Below are positions 26,987 through 35,707 of a stretch of 45,518 nt of DNA, piece by piece. The notes beneath the pieces are model-generated. The model searched no databases. It saw only the letters and a program-made list of their open reading frames with translations, and was not told where the DNA came from. The position numbers and the translations under genes were made by a program. The stretch's first letter is position 1, and the number at the start of each line of letters is the position of its first letter. Source of the DNA: Flavobacterium sp. (lineage in GTDB: Bacteria; Bacteroidota; Bacteroidia; Flavobacteriales; Flavobacteriaceae); assembly GCF_027531905.1 (NCBI RefSeq), contig NZ_JAPZSU010000065.1, positions 1 through 45,518 of the forward strand, in the 5' to 3' direction.

Positions 26987-27664
26987 ATGAAAATTACATT
27001 CTACGGACACGCTTGTATCGGAATTGAAGTGGCGGGAAAGCATATTTTGGTAGATCCATTTATCACCGGAAACCCCAAAGCCAGTCATATTAACGTCAAT
27101 GAACTAAAAGCGGATTATATCTTGATTACCCATGCTCATTTTGACCATGTGCAAGATGTGGAGGCCATTGCTAAACGCACCAATGCAGTGATTGTTTCCA
27201 ATTGGGAAATTGCCCATTATTACGGCGCCAAAGAACTAAAATTCCACCCTATGAATCATGGCGGCAATTGGACTTTCGATTTCGGAAAAGTTAAATATGT
27301 GGCTGCGGTACACTCTAGCGCCTTCCCAGACGGGACTTACGGTGGCAATCCAGGTGGATTTGTTATCGAAGGTGAATCCAAAAATATCTACATCTCTGGC
27401 GACACGGCACTAACGATGGATATGAAGTTAATTCCTCTGCGCACCAAGTTGGATTTGGCCATTTTGCCAATTGGGGATTGCTTCACGATGGATATAGAAG
27501 ATGCCCTTATTGCTTCAGATTTTGTGGAATGTGACAAAGTGTTGGGCTGTCATTTTGATACTTTTGGTTTCATCGAAATCAATCACGAACAAGCCATCAA
27601 GAAGTTTTTTGACAAAGGAAAAGACTTGATGCTTTTATCCATTGGCGAGTCGATAGAATTATAG
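26987..27664 (+). CDS. UPF0173 metal-dependent hydrolase
   Basis: A 225-residue metallo-beta-lactamase-fold protein. The metal-binding motif is THAHFDHVQD (HxHxDH), with further ligands at HSSAFPDG, SGDTAL and GCHFDTFG. Family members lack a defined substrate. It is in the same orientation as menA with a short gap and is probably co-transcribed. The full-length fold is intact. Confidence 0.92.
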   Translation: MKITFYGHACIGIEVAGKHILVDPFITGNPKASHINVNELKADYILITHAHFDHVQDVEAIAKRTNAVIVSNWEIAHYYGAKELKFHPMNHGGNWTFDFGKVKYVAAVHSSAFPDGTYGGNPGGFVIEGESKNIYISGDTALTMDMKLIPLRTKLDLAILPIGDCFTMDIEDALIASDFVECDKVLGCHFDTFGFIEINHEQAIKKFFDKGKDLMLLSIGESIEL

Positions 27665-27694
27665 TCATTTGATATAGTAAGAGTTAGGAGCTGT

Positions 27695-27790
27695 TTACTT
27701 CGTCAATTCGCTTCGCTCGTGTCCTGCTGTCCACTATATCTTTACTGCCGAACCCCGGCAGTAAAGGATGCCGTTCCCATCAGGGCCAAG
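27695..27790 (-). repeat. Intergenic repeat family B, copy 2
   Basis: Opposite in orientation to the copy at 6870-6960. The core pairs CTTTACTGCC (27740-27749) with GGCAGTAAAG (27757-27766). Read on the minus strand, the loop GGGGTTC and the following GGC are the same as in copy 1, as is the single bulged base before the CTTT run. The stem itself is different but still fully paired. Flanks GGACAGCAGGACACGA and GGCCCTGATGG also echo copy 1. Confidence 0.7.
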
Positions 27791-28014
27791 TGCAAAATCA
27801 TTAAGTTAAGGTTAAATGATAAAATGATTGCTGATATATAAGATTTTGAAATTCAATTAATTTTTATTCTAATGCTCCAAAATCTAAAATCAAGAATCGT
27901 TAATCTTCACTCTAAAATCTCTTAATTTAATAACATTGAGGCCAAGTGCATTCATCACGCTTTGTTTTTACATTTTAATACTGTTTGTTCGTTGAGTGAA
28001 ATTCTAATAAAAAA

Positions 28015-28164
28015 TAAACCACATAGGATCATAGAAAAATGCTAATCCGCTAAAGAATCAATAGAAATAGGATAATTTTTCGCATAGAATAACTATGTGA
28101 AGAGTAAAACGTCTATTGGTTACTTTTAAAAAGAATAATAAATTCTATGTTTCTATGTGGTTAA
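28015..28164 (+). repeat. MITE-like repeat, copy 1
   Basis: Terminal inverted repeats: AACCACATAGGATCATAGAA at the left end (from 28017) is matched 18 of 20 by the complement of the right end (to 28162). Inside are a short hairpin CGCATAG/CTATGTG (28081-28099) and the phrase AGTAAAACGTCTAT. It shares both ends and this core with a same-orientation copy at 30387-30539. No coding potential. Between 27790 and 28015 lies A/T-rich DNA with the 11-base direct repeat GGCCAAGTGCA (27784 and 27940) and nothing else that I can identify. Confidence 0.75.
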
Positions 28165-28182
28165 AAAATATGCCATTGGATT

Positions 28183-29382
28183 ATGATTAAAAAAACATTC
28201 CTTTTACTTTTTACAGTATTTTGTTGTTCTCAATCGCTTCTAGCTCAAAAAACGGGCTATTGGGACAAAGAAAGAGCAACGTCAAAAGAAAGTATCGTTG
28301 CTGCAAGAGACCGAATCATCATCAAAACAGAAGACTTACCCATCGGAACTACCGAAGTGGTTTATCGCATTACTTTACTTGATGAAAACCAACAAATGGC
28401 GGGGAGTTTAGTATCGTTACTGAAGTCCATTCCAGATCCTACAGGAATTAGTCAAGGTTCTGCGGGCGCGGTGTTTATCTTGTCCAAAATATCAGGCGAT
28501 GATAAATGCCAATACGCTATTTTTTCATCAAATGGGGCTGCTTCAAATTATCAAAAAACAGGCAAAACAACTGAGGCTTGCTTTTTACAAGAAACCCCTT
28601 TGAGTAAAGACGCCAAACGCTTATCAACAGATAAATCAACTTGTTTGCAATCCAATGCAATTTGGTTTGGCTTCGAAAGCAAAAATTGGATTATGAAGCA
28701 AAAAATTGTGTTAGAGGTTGTGCCTTGGGTGGATTACAAATTGAGCCGTGGCTGGAGCGCAAGCAATCGTAAAAACATTATCGAGCAATGTAAAACCTCA
28801 ACAATGGCGCAAAAAATGACCAATTCGGATGATTTTTGTGTTTGTGTTTTAGATAAAATCCAAAACAAATACACCCACACCGAATTTCAAAAGCTATTAA
28901 AAGAAGAGCGTAACAAAGCTTTTAAAGATTTTGGTAACAGCTGTTTTGGTGAATCTAGTGTGTCCAATACAACCTATGCAGACACAAGAAAGCAGGCGAA
29001 CCAATTAGCAAAACAAGGGAAACACGGTGAAGCCATCACCAAACTAAAGATGATTATCAATGATGGCAAAGGCAAAGTACAAGATTATAATGCTATTGGA
29101 ACCAGTTATTTGTTGACCAAACAATATGGCAAAGCCATTAAGTTTTTGCAAGACGGTGAACGCTTAGATGATACCGAGTTGTTGATTAAGTTGAATTTAG
29201 CCCACGCTTATTTGTTAAACGACAACTACAAATCTGCCAAAGCGATTTACAAAAAGTATCAAAATCAAAATGTCACCGATAGTTTGAGTTGGGTTGAGAA
29301 AACAAAAGTGGATTTCGAAACCTTTCAAAAACTAGGAATTAAATCTGATGATTTTGAGCGTGTTTTAAGTCTTTTTAAGTAG
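28183..29382 (+). CDS. Exported TPR-containing protein of unknown function
   Basis: A 399-residue protein with a signal peptide (about 1-21, ending LLA). A middle region (about 200-255) carries a FCVC...YTHTEF...FGNSCF cysteine pattern, and the C-terminus has three to four TPR-like helix pairs (about 263-370: EAITKLKMIINDG, AIGTSYLLTKQYGKAIKFL, NLAHAYLLNDNYKSAKAIY). TPRs mediate protein-protein contacts, and the protein is presumably periplasmic. I cannot name a pathway. It begins 19 bp after a MITE-like repeat, which may supply its promoter. Confidence 0.85.
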   Translation: MIKKTFLLLFTVFCCSQSLLAQKTGYWDKERATSKESIVAARDRIIIKTEDLPIGTTEVVYRITLLDENQQMAGSLVSLLKSIPDPTGISQGSAGAVFILSKISGDDKCQYAIFSSNGAASNYQKTGKTTEACFLQETPLSKDAKRLSTDKSTCLQSNAIWFGFESKNWIMKQKIVLEVVPWVDYKLSRGWSASNRKNIIEQCKTSTMAQKMTNSDDFCVCVLDKIQNKYTHTEFQKLLKEERNKAFKDFGNSCFGESSVSNTTYADTRKQANQLAKQGKHGEAITKLKMIINDGKGKVQDYNAIGTSYLLTKQYGKAIKFLQDGERLDDTELLIKLNLAHAYLLNDNYKSAKAIYKKYQNQNVTDSLSWVEKTKVDFETFQKLGIKSDDFERVLSLFK

Positions 29383-29447
29383 AGTAGACTTAGCAGAGTT
29401 AAAATTGTAATTTAATTCATAAAATTATAAAAGAATAATTAGACGAT

Positions 29448-29539
29448 TCTATATCGTATATATAGATTTAAGCAGCAATCGAAAAAAATAGAAACTCATA
29501 TTTTTTCCGTCTTAAATTTATATATTTGTACGTATAAAT
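29448..29539 (+). promoter_or_regulatory. Promoter and operator-like repeats of the TA operon
   Basis: TATATTTG (29521-29528) is a perfect -7 element 22 bases before the antitoxin ATG. It is overlapped by the inverted repeat ATTTATA (29516-29522) / TATAAAT (29533-29539). A second inverted repeat, TCTATAT (29448-29454) / ATATAGA (29460-29466), lies upstream. The arrangement suits self-repression by the antitoxin, as in VapBC operons. Binding is inferred. Confidence 0.5.
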
Positions 29540-29549
29540 TTTTTCTGCT

Positions 29550-29798
29550 ATGGATACTAAACTCACATTAAAGCTTGACCAAGAAATAATTGAAAAAGCT
29601 AAACATTATGCCTCTGAAAAAAAAATAAGCTTATCTCGAATTGTTGAAAATTACCTTAATTCTTTGACTTCGGATAAAGAAAATAATGACATACAAATTT
29701 CACCTTTTGTAAAAAGTCTTTCTTCGGGAATTGAAATTCCAGCTGATTATGATTATAAAAAAGATCGTGCTGATTATTTAGAACAAAAATACAAATGA
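29550..29798 (+). CDS. Antitoxin, DUF6364 / ribbon-helix-helix type
   Basis: An 82-residue protein starting TKLTLKLDQEIIEKAKHYASEKKISLSRIVENYL. This strand-helix-helix pattern is typical of RHH DNA-binding antitoxins of the DUF6364 group. The C-terminal 30 residues, rich in charged residues (ADYDYKKDRADYLEQKYK), are the likely toxin-binding tail. Its stop overlaps the toxin start (ATGA). It should neutralise the PIN toxin and repress the operon from the palindromes upstream. Confidence 0.85.
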   Translation: MDTKLTLKLDQEIIEKAKHYASEKKISLSRIVENYLNSLTSDKENNDIQISPFVKSLSSGIEIPADYDYKKDRADYLEQKYK

Positions 29799-30208
29799 GC
29801 AGAATTTTTTTAGATACTAACGTAATATTAGATTTGTTGGGAGAAAGAGTTCCTTTTTTTGATGCTATTGCTAAAGTTGCTACTTTGGCAGATCAAAAAA
29901 AATTGGCTATAATTGTCTCGCCTCTTTCTTTCACTACAATAGATTATGTTTTGAATAAATACGAAAGTTCCGAATCTGTTCTGAATAAACTTCGAAAGTT
30001 TAAAATAATCTGTGAGGTCTGTGAAGTTACTGAAGAAATAATTGAGAAAGCGTTGAATTCGAATTTTAAAGATTTTGAGGATGCTGTTCAATATTTTACC
30101 GCTTTACAATCTAACTGCTCAATAATTATAACTAGAAACGGAAAAGATTTTAAGAATGCTACAATTCCAATTATGACAGCTGAAGAATATTTAAGTAGTC
30201 TTATATAA
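29795..30208 (+). CDS. PIN-domain toxin (VapC-like ribonuclease)
   Basis: A 137-residue PIN-domain protein. The acidic metal-binding residues are visible: D7 in FLDTNVILD, an acidic position near D50 (TTIDY), D93/E95/D96 in FKDFEDAVQY, and the TRNGKDF segment (114-119). VapC toxins cut tRNA or rRNA and arrest growth when free of antitoxin; the target here is unknown. Translation is coupled to the antitoxin by a four-base overlap. The catalytic residues look intact, so the toxin is probably active. Confidence 0.88.
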   Translation: MSRIFLDTNVILDLLGERVPFFDAIAKVATLADQKKLAIIVSPLSFTTIDYVLNKYESSESVLNKLRKFKIICEVCEVTEEIIEKALNSNFKDFEDAVQYFTALQSNCSIIITRNGKDFKNATIPIMTAEEYLSSLI

Positions 30209-30386
30209 TGCAGCTGTTGCTAACCGCTAGTAAGTAATAGTTTGGAATTAGCCTTATAGAAAGATTTTTAGTCTTTGATTTATTGTGATAATTTGAAATA
30301 CAAAGGATGATTCAGTCTTGTTAGTACCAAAATGGGAAGCAAGAAAAAGTAGAGTATATCTCCCATTGGGTAATTTTAAAAAAAAA

Positions 30387-30539
30387 ATAACCACATAGAA
30401 AAATCATAGATTAGTTCTAAATAGTCAAAGAAAAAAATAGAAATAGCACTATTTTTCACATAGATGAGCTATGTGAATAGTAAAACGTCTATATTTTTCT
30501 TTTAAATGCTATAAATTTTATGTTCCTCCTATGTGGTAA
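30387..30539 (+). repeat. MITE-like repeat, copy 2
   Basis: Same orientation as 28015-28164. The ends are AACCACATAG (30389-30398) and CTATGTGGT (30529-30537). The inner hairpin CACATAG/CTATGTG (30457-30475) is perfect, and AATAGAAATAG and AGTAAAACGTCTAT are shared with copy 1. The rest of the gap from 30209 to 30606 is A/T-rich with no gene, and a menC promoter was not identified. Confidence 0.75.
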
Positions 30540-30606
30540 AAACTCATTTCATCCAACGGGTTAGCATAGTAAATAAAATATAATAATAGTTTAGAAAGAC
30601 ACAATT

Positions 30607-31653
30607 TTGAAAGCAACCTATCATAAATACTTACTTGATTTTAAACGTCCATCAGGAACGTCACGTGGCGTTATGACCACTAAGGAAACTTGGTTTTTGT
30701 TGCTGGAAGAAGATGGAAAATGGGGAATAGGAGAGTGCGGGATTCTTAGAGGTTTAAGTGCCGATGACCGTCCTGATTACGAAACGAAATTGCAATGGGT
30801 TTGCGAAAATATTCATTTAGGAGAGCGCGCTTTGTGGGAAGCTTTAATAGAATTTCCTTCTATTCAATTTGGTGTCGAAATGGCTTTTTTGTCGCTCAAA
30901 AGCGAAAATCCATTTTTGCTTTTTCCTTCTGATTTTACCTCAGGCACACAATCTATAGTGATTAATGGACTTGTTTGGATGGGCGAACCTTCTTTTATGA
31001 AGGCCCAAATAGAAGAAAAAATTGCACAAGGTTTTAGTTGTATAAAACTTAAAATCGGAGCCATTGATTTTGATAAAGAGTTGGCTTTATTGGCTTATAT
31101 TCGTACTCATTTTTCTGAAAATCAAATAGAAATTAGAGTGGATGCAAATGGCGCTTTTAATTTAAATGAAGCTTTATATAAATTGAATCAATTAGCTGAT
31201 TTTAAATTACATAGTATTGAGCAGCCGATAGCAAAAAACAATACTGTCACTATGGCAGAACTATGTAAAACCACTCCATTTCCTATTGCTTTAGACGAAG
31301 AGCTCATAGGTGTGTTTTCTCTTGCTGATAAAGAACAATTACTAAATGATATTCAACCTCAATACATTATTTTGAAACCTAGTTTTGTGGGTGGTTTTAG
31401 AGGAACTCAAGAATGGATTAGTCTAGCTGATAAATATAAAATTGGCTGGTGGATTACTTCGGCTTTAGAAAGTAATATTGGATTGAATGCCATTGCGCAA
31501 TGGACGTACCTTCAAAATTCAAAAATGCCTCAGGGTTTAGGAACTGGAGCTTTGTATACCAATAATTTTGATTGTCCTTTGGAAGTCGAAAAGGGACAGC
31601 TTTGGTACAGGAAAAATTCAGATTGGCATTTTGATAAAGCCATTTTTTCATAA
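30607..31653 (+). CDS. menC: o-Succinylbenzoate synthase
   Basis: MenC dehydrates SHCHC to o-succinylbenzoate in menaquinone synthesis. The 348 residues have the enolase-superfamily layout: a capping domain (about 1-120) then a barrel. Acid-base lysines are in CIKLKIG (K-x-K) and ILKPSFVGG, and metal ligands in RVDANGAF (D), SIEQP (E) and ALDEEL (D). The start is a TTG: the protein then begins KATYHKYLLDFKRPSGTSRG, which is family-like, while the first in-frame ATG 21 codons later would remove conserved residues. The CYTH gene begins 14 bp after the stop. Confidence 0.94.
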   Translation: MKATYHKYLLDFKRPSGTSRGVMTTKETWFLLLEEDGKWGIGECGILRGLSADDRPDYETKLQWVCENIHLGERALWEALIEFPSIQFGVEMAFLSLKSENPFLLFPSDFTSGTQSIVINGLVWMGEPSFMKAQIEEKIAQGFSCIKLKIGAIDFDKELALLAYIRTHFSENQIEIRVDANGAFNLNEALYKLNQLADFKLHSIEQPIAKNNTVTMAELCKTTPFPIALDEELIGVFSLADKEQLLNDIQPQYIILKPSFVGGFRGTQEWISLADKYKIGWWITSALESNIGLNAIAQWTYLQNSKMPQGLGTGALYTNNFDCPLEVEKGQLWYRKNSDWHFDKAIFS

Positions 31654-31667
31654 TTAAAATAGTCTAG

Positions 31668-32135
31668 ATGATAGAAATAGAAAGAAAATTTTTGGTTACT
31701 TCAAACGATTTTATTTCGCAAGCTTTTGCTCATAATCGAATAGCTCAGGGATATATTAGCAAAAACCCAGAGCGAACAGTTCGCGTGAGGATAAAAGCCG
31801 ATAAAGGTTTTTTGACCATCAAAGGAAAAGGTAATGAAAGTGGTTTGTCGCGTTTTGAATGGGAGAAAGAAATTCCTGTTGAAGAAGCACTGCAATTGAT
31901 GCGTTTGTGCGAGAAAGGAACCATTGATAAAACGCGCTATGAAGTTCAATCTGGAAATCACGTCATTGAAGTGGACGTTTTTTATGGCGAAAATGAAGGC
32001 TTGGTAATGGCGGAAATAGAACTATCATCTGAGACAGAAACCTTTCTCAAACCGGAATGGTTAGGAGAAGAAGTTACCAACAATCACCGCTATTACAACG
32101 GCTATTTGAGTGAGCACCCGTTTAAAAGTTGGTAA
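31668..32135 (+). CDS. CYTH-domain protein, putative triphosphate tunnel enzyme
   Basis: A 155-residue protein with the CYTH signature EIERKFLV (ExExK) at the N-terminus and alternating charged strands that would line a triphosphate-binding tunnel (RVRIKAD, FLTIKGKG, RYEVQSG, VDVFYGENEGLVMAEIEL). Small bacterial members act on inorganic triphosphate or nucleoside triphosphates; the substrate cannot be read from the sequence. It is close behind menC and ends at a two-way terminator. Confidence 0.92.
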   Translation: MIEIERKFLVTSNDFISQAFAHNRIAQGYISKNPERTVRVRIKADKGFLTIKGKGNESGLSRFEWEKEIPVEEALQLMRLCEKGTIDKTRYEVQSGNHVIEVDVFYGENEGLVMAEIELSSETETFLKPEWLGEEVTNNHRYYNGYLSEHPFKSW

Positions 32136-32193
32136 ACACAAAAGAAATTCATAAATTCTAAACAGATGCGTTTTGTAAAAAATCATAAAAAAA

Positions 32194-32228
32194 AGTGCTC
32201 AAAAGATAGTGTTTTGAGCGCTTTTTTT
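32194..32228. terminator. Bidirectional terminator
   Basis: AGTGCTCAAAA (32194-32204) pairs with TTTTGAGCGCT (32212-32222) with one G-T pair, with A-run before and T-run after. It separates the convergent CYTH and MFS transporter genes and can serve both. Confidence 0.85.
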
Positions 32229-32246
32229 ATGAGTTTATCTTCAAGA

Positions 32247-33404
32247 TCAAATCATCTTTTTTAGCCAAAATCCAACCAATAAAGCGATTCCGATTAGAAG
32301 CGAGAATAAATAGAAAATCGTGATTTCATGAGTCAACCCCAAGAGTATTGGGCCAACAAAAGCTGCAGCAGACCAAGCGGTTAATATATAGCCAAAAACT
32401 TGTCCATAATTATCTGCACCATAAATTGATTTTACAAACGATGGCATAGTCGAAAAACCTGCACCATAGCCAGCAATTATAATATAAGTAACTATTTGAA
32501 ATGAAGTACTATTTGTAGCTGCGATAGGAATCATAGCAAAACAAATCATGTTTACAGTTAAAAAAATCATGAAGGTTGACCAACAACCAATTTTATCTGA
32601 TATACTGGACCAAAACAGACGTCCTAAACCATTGAATAATCCTATTATGGCTACAAATAAAGTTGCTTGAGTAGCACTCATTCCTACTACTTCCTCTCCT
32701 AATATTGCTGCCTTTGAGATAATTGCAATACCCCCACAAACATTTAAAAAGAGTAATAACCATAATGCAATAAAACGTTTGTCTTTAATGATTTCTTTTG
32801 CTGTCAATTCGGTAGGATGTTCTATTGAAGTATTTTCGGCTACTGGATTTGCTAAATAAAAAGCGCTTAATAACATACAGATTCCGTATACAATGCCTAA
32901 AATTAAAAAAGCATTCGATAAACCAACTGAAGTATACAATGGATTAATTATAAAAGAAGCCAACAAAGACCCCAAAGCAAAAGACATAATAATTATACCA
33001 GAGGCTAAACCTGGTCGGTCTGGAAACCATTTTACAACGGTATAGACTGGAACAACATAACCAAATCCTAAGCCTATTCCTTGTAGAACACCAAAAGTTA
33101 GGTAGAACAGTTCAATAGAACTCCATTTTACAGCAAAACTACTTCCAATTAAACCAATTACGATAAAGATAGCTCCAATACTACCAGCTTTGGTTGGTCC
33201 AATTTTCTGAGCAAATTTGCCCATAAATGCTGCCGTAAGTCCAAGGAAACAAATGGCTAAACTAAAAGCTGTTTTGGTGTCGTGGGCATCCCAATTCAAT
33301 TCTTTGGATAAAGGTTCTATCCATTTACTGTAGGCATAGATAGAGCCTATTGACAGTTGCATAATCATTCCTGCAACTACCATTAAATATTTATTTTTTG
33401 ACAT
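32247..33404 (-). CDS. OFA-family MFS transporter (oxalate/formate antiporter type)
   Basis: A 385-residue transporter with twelve membrane helices. The start MQLSIGSIYAYSKWIEPLSKEL and the middle GLGFGYVVPVYTVVKWFPDRPGLASG are hallmarks of the OFA family of MFS antiporters for oxalate, formate and related monocarboxylates. It starts 29 bp after pflA and is almost certainly in the pflB-pflA operon, so a role in formate or pyruvate movement is a reasonable inference. No focA-type channel is visible nearby. The substrate is not proven. Confidence 0.88.
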   Translation of the reverse strand: MSKNKYLMVVAGMIMQLSIGSIYAYSKWIEPLSKELNWDAHDTKTAFSLAICFLGLTAAFMGKFAQKIGPTKAGSIGAIFIVIGLIGSSFAVKWSSIELFYLTFGVLQGIGLGFGYVVPVYTVVKWFPDRPGLASGIIIMSFALGSLLASFIINPLYTSVGLSNAFLILGIVYGICMLLSAFYLANPVAENTSIEHPTELTAKEIIKDKRFIALWLLLFLNVCGGIAIISKAAILGEEVVGMSATQATLFVAIIGLFNGLGRLFWSSISDKIGCWSTFMIFLTVNMICFAMIPIAATNSTSFQIVTYIIIAGYGAGFSTMPSFVKSIYGADNYGQVFGYILTAWSAAAFVGPILLGLTHEITIFYLFSLLIGIALLVGFWLKKMI

Positions 33405-33433
33405 TTTGTATAATTATTTTGAAAAATTTTAGT

Positions 33434-34222
33434 TTATTTCACCACAACATTTTTGAAATATTGTTGAAAAATAGCGGTTTTTTTTTGGATAATTTCTTCT
33501 GTTGGTGATGTTACATCTGCAAAAGCATATTCGAAATTTAATAAATCCCATTTGTGTTTTCCCATCTGATGAAAAGGAATGATTTCTACTCTTTCGACTG
33601 TTTTAAAATCAGTAAAGTACTGTCCCCATTCATGCAAATATTCTTCTTGATCAGTCCAACCAGGTACCAAAACATAGCGTAACCACATTGCTTTTCCAGT
33701 TTGCTCACGGTATTTGGCAACTTTTAATGTAGTTTTATTTTTTAACCCAGTGAGTTTTTTATGCCAATCATTATTGATATGCTTAACATCTAGTAGTAGA
33801 ATATCGGTTTTATCTAGTAATTCTTTTGTTTGTTCGTCTAATACACGGCCATTAGAATCTAGGCAAGTTGAAATTCCATTAAGATGAAGTTTTTCAAAAA
33901 AAGGAATCAATTTAGCTCTTTGAAGTAAAGGTTCTCCTCCAGAAACGGTTACACCACCAGTTTCTGCAAAAAAGAGTTTTTGATTGATTGCTTTTTGAAC
34001 CAATTCATCAATAGGAATAAAAGAACCTCCATGAACATCTAATGTATCGGGATTTTGACAATACAAACATCTAAATTGACAACCTTGAACAAAAATCACC
34101 ATTCGAATTCCAGGACCATCATGTGTACCAAAAGTTTCTAAAGAATGTATGCGGAGCAAATCAATATCTGCATTATTTAAGGCTTCATCATGTTGGGATT
34201 GTTCAGGAAAATACATAGGCAA
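33434..34222 (-). CDS. pflA: Pyruvate formate-lyase activating enzyme
   Basis: PflA is the radical-SAM enzyme that makes the glycyl radical on PflB under anaerobic conditions. The 262 residues carry the iron-sulfur motif CQFRCLYC (CxxxCxxC), with GPGIRMVIFVQG before it and the SAM-contacting GGVTVSGGEPLLQ after it. The first 25 residues include SLETFGTHDGPG, normal for the family. It is separated from pflB by a strong hairpin that may lower its expression. It follows the damaged pflB, but its own frame is intact. Confidence 0.95.
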   Translation of the reverse strand: MPMYFPEQSQHDEALNNADIDLLRIHSLETFGTHDGPGIRMVIFVQGCQFRCLYCQNPDTLDVHGGSFIPIDELVQKAINQKLFFAETGGVTVSGGEPLLQRAKLIPFFEKLHLNGISTCLDSNGRVLDEQTKELLDKTDILLLDVKHINNDWHKKLTGLKNKTTLKVAKYREQTGKAMWLRYVLVPGWTDQEEYLHEWGQYFTDFKTVERVEIIPFHQMGKHKWDLLNFEYAFADVTSPTEEIIQKKTAIFQQYFKNVVVK

Positions 34223-34239
34223 AAAGAAATTTATTAAAA

Positions 34240-34275
34240 AAAACCTGTTTAGAGTATAGGTTCTAAACAGGTTTT
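34240..34275 (-). terminator. Hairpin between pflB and pflA
   Basis: AAAACCTGTTTAGA (34240-34253) pairs perfectly with TCTAAACAGGTTTT (34262-34275). Read on the minus strand it is followed by a run of T, so it is a good intrinsic terminator or partial attenuator that would make pflA scarcer than pflB. Confidence 0.8.
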
Positions 34276-34309
34276 AAAGTTAATCATTCACATTGAATTT
34301 AATGCTTAA

Positions 34310-35647
34310 TTACATTCTATCGTGGAAAGTTCTGCTTATTACTTCTAATTGATGTGCTTTAGACAAACGAACGAAGTTTACAGCATATCCAGAAACACGA
34401 ATTGTTAATTGAGGATAATTTTCTGGGTGTTCATAAGCATCCATCAAAGTTTCTCTATTTAAAACATTGACATTCAAATGATGTGCATCTCTTCCAAAGT
34501 AAGCGTCAAGAGTAGTTTTTAAGTTCAAGATTTGATCTTCTTTTGTAGACCCTAATGACTTAGGAATCATTGAAAAGGTATAAGAAATACCATCTTGAGC
34601 ATCATTGTATTTCAGTTTACTTACAGAGTTTAAAGAAGCGATAGCTCCATTTACATCTCTTCCGTGCATTGGATTAGCTCCAGGAGCAAATGATTCACCA
34701 CCTTTTCTTCCATCAGGAGTAGCTCCAGTGTTTGTACCATACATCACGTTAGATGTGATTGTTAGTAAAGAAAGGGTTGGAGTAGCATTTTTATATGTTT
34801 TATGTTTTCTTAATTCCTCAATGAATAAGCTTGTGATTTCTATAGCAATATCATCTACACGGTTATCATCATTACCAAATTTAGGGAAGTCACCTTCTAT
34901 GCTAAAATCTACGGTTAATCCTTGTTCATTTCTGATAGGTTTTACTTTTGCGTATTTGATAGCAGATAACGAGTCGGCAATGATTGAAATACCAGCAGCA
35001 CCGTAAGCAATATCAATAGCAGGATCACTATCAATTAAAGCCATTTGAGCTCTTTCATAATAGTATTTATCATGCATATAATGAATAATAAACATTGATT
35101 TAGCATACACACGAGCTACTTCAGCTAGAGTTGCTTTGAAAGCAGTTATTACTTTATCATAATCCAGCACTTCATCATTCATTTCTGGAATGTTTTTGAT
35201 GACTAAAGCTCCTTTGTCTTCTTCGCGTCCACCATTTAAAGCCATTAATAAAGCTTTAGGTAGGTTGGCACGTGCTCCAAAATGTTGAATTGATTTACCA
35301 ATTCTTTGATAAGAAACACAACAAGCAATTCCGTAGTCATCAGAACCTCTGTTGGCTTTCATCAAATCATCGTTCTCATATTGTAGAGAAGAGGTGTCGA
35401 TAGAAACTTGAGCACAGAAATCTTTGAATCCTTTTGGAAGGTTCTGTGACCAAAGAATAGTTAAGTTAGGTTCTGGTGAAGCACCTAAATTATAAAGTGT
35501 TTGTAAAAAACGGAAGGAAGTTTTAGTAACTTTTGTTCTACCATCGTGGAATTGTCCTCCAATAGCTTCGGTTACCCATGTTGGATCTCCACCAAATATT
35601 TCGTCATAAGCACCTGGACGTAAATGGCGAACAACTCGAAGTTTCAT
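34310..35647 (-). CDS. pflB: Pyruvate formate-lyase, C-terminal part (pflB split by stop codon)
   Basis: This 445-residue open frame carries the catalytic half of pyruvate formate-lyase. It has the cysteine pair C109-C110 in YGIACCVS, and the glycyl-radical loop [10 protein letters not shown] with G420. It starts at an ATG that corresponds to an internal Met (VMKLRVVR) in normal PflB, so it is not a natural gene start. The frame continues upstream without shift for 20 sense codons to a TAA at 35710-35708, then into the N-terminal part. If the TAA were sense, the joined protein would be about 744 residues, close to the usual 760. The radical enzyme's two halves are separated on the map only by that stop. 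Initiation at this ATG could in principle give a two-piece enzyme. Confidence 0.85.
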   Translation of the reverse strand: MKLRVVRHLRPGAYDEIFGGDPTWVTEAIGGQFHDGRTKVTKTSFRFLQTLYNLGASPEPNLTILWSQNLPKGFKDFCAQVSIDTSSLQYENDDLMKANRGSDDYGIACCVSYQRIGKSIQHFGARANLPKALLMALNGGREEDKGALVIKNIPEMNDEVLDYDKVITAFKATLAEVARVYAKSMFIIHYMHDKYYYERAQMALIDSDPAIDIAYGAAGISIIADSLSAIKYAKVKPIRNEQGLTVDFSIEGDFPKFGNDDNRVDDIAIEITSLFIEELRKHKTYKNATPTLSLLTITSNVMYGTNTGATPDGRKGGESFAPGANPMHGRDVNGAIASLNSVSKLKYNDAQDGISYTFSMIPKSLGSTKEDQILNLKTTLDAYFGRDAHHLNVNVLNRETLMDAYEHPENYPQLTIRVSGYAVNFVRLSKAHQLEVISRTFHDRM

Positions 35648-35707
35648 AACGAATTGATCAATGAATTCTTGAGCTTCTTCTTCAGTAATTAAACCACTTT
35701 TTAAATC

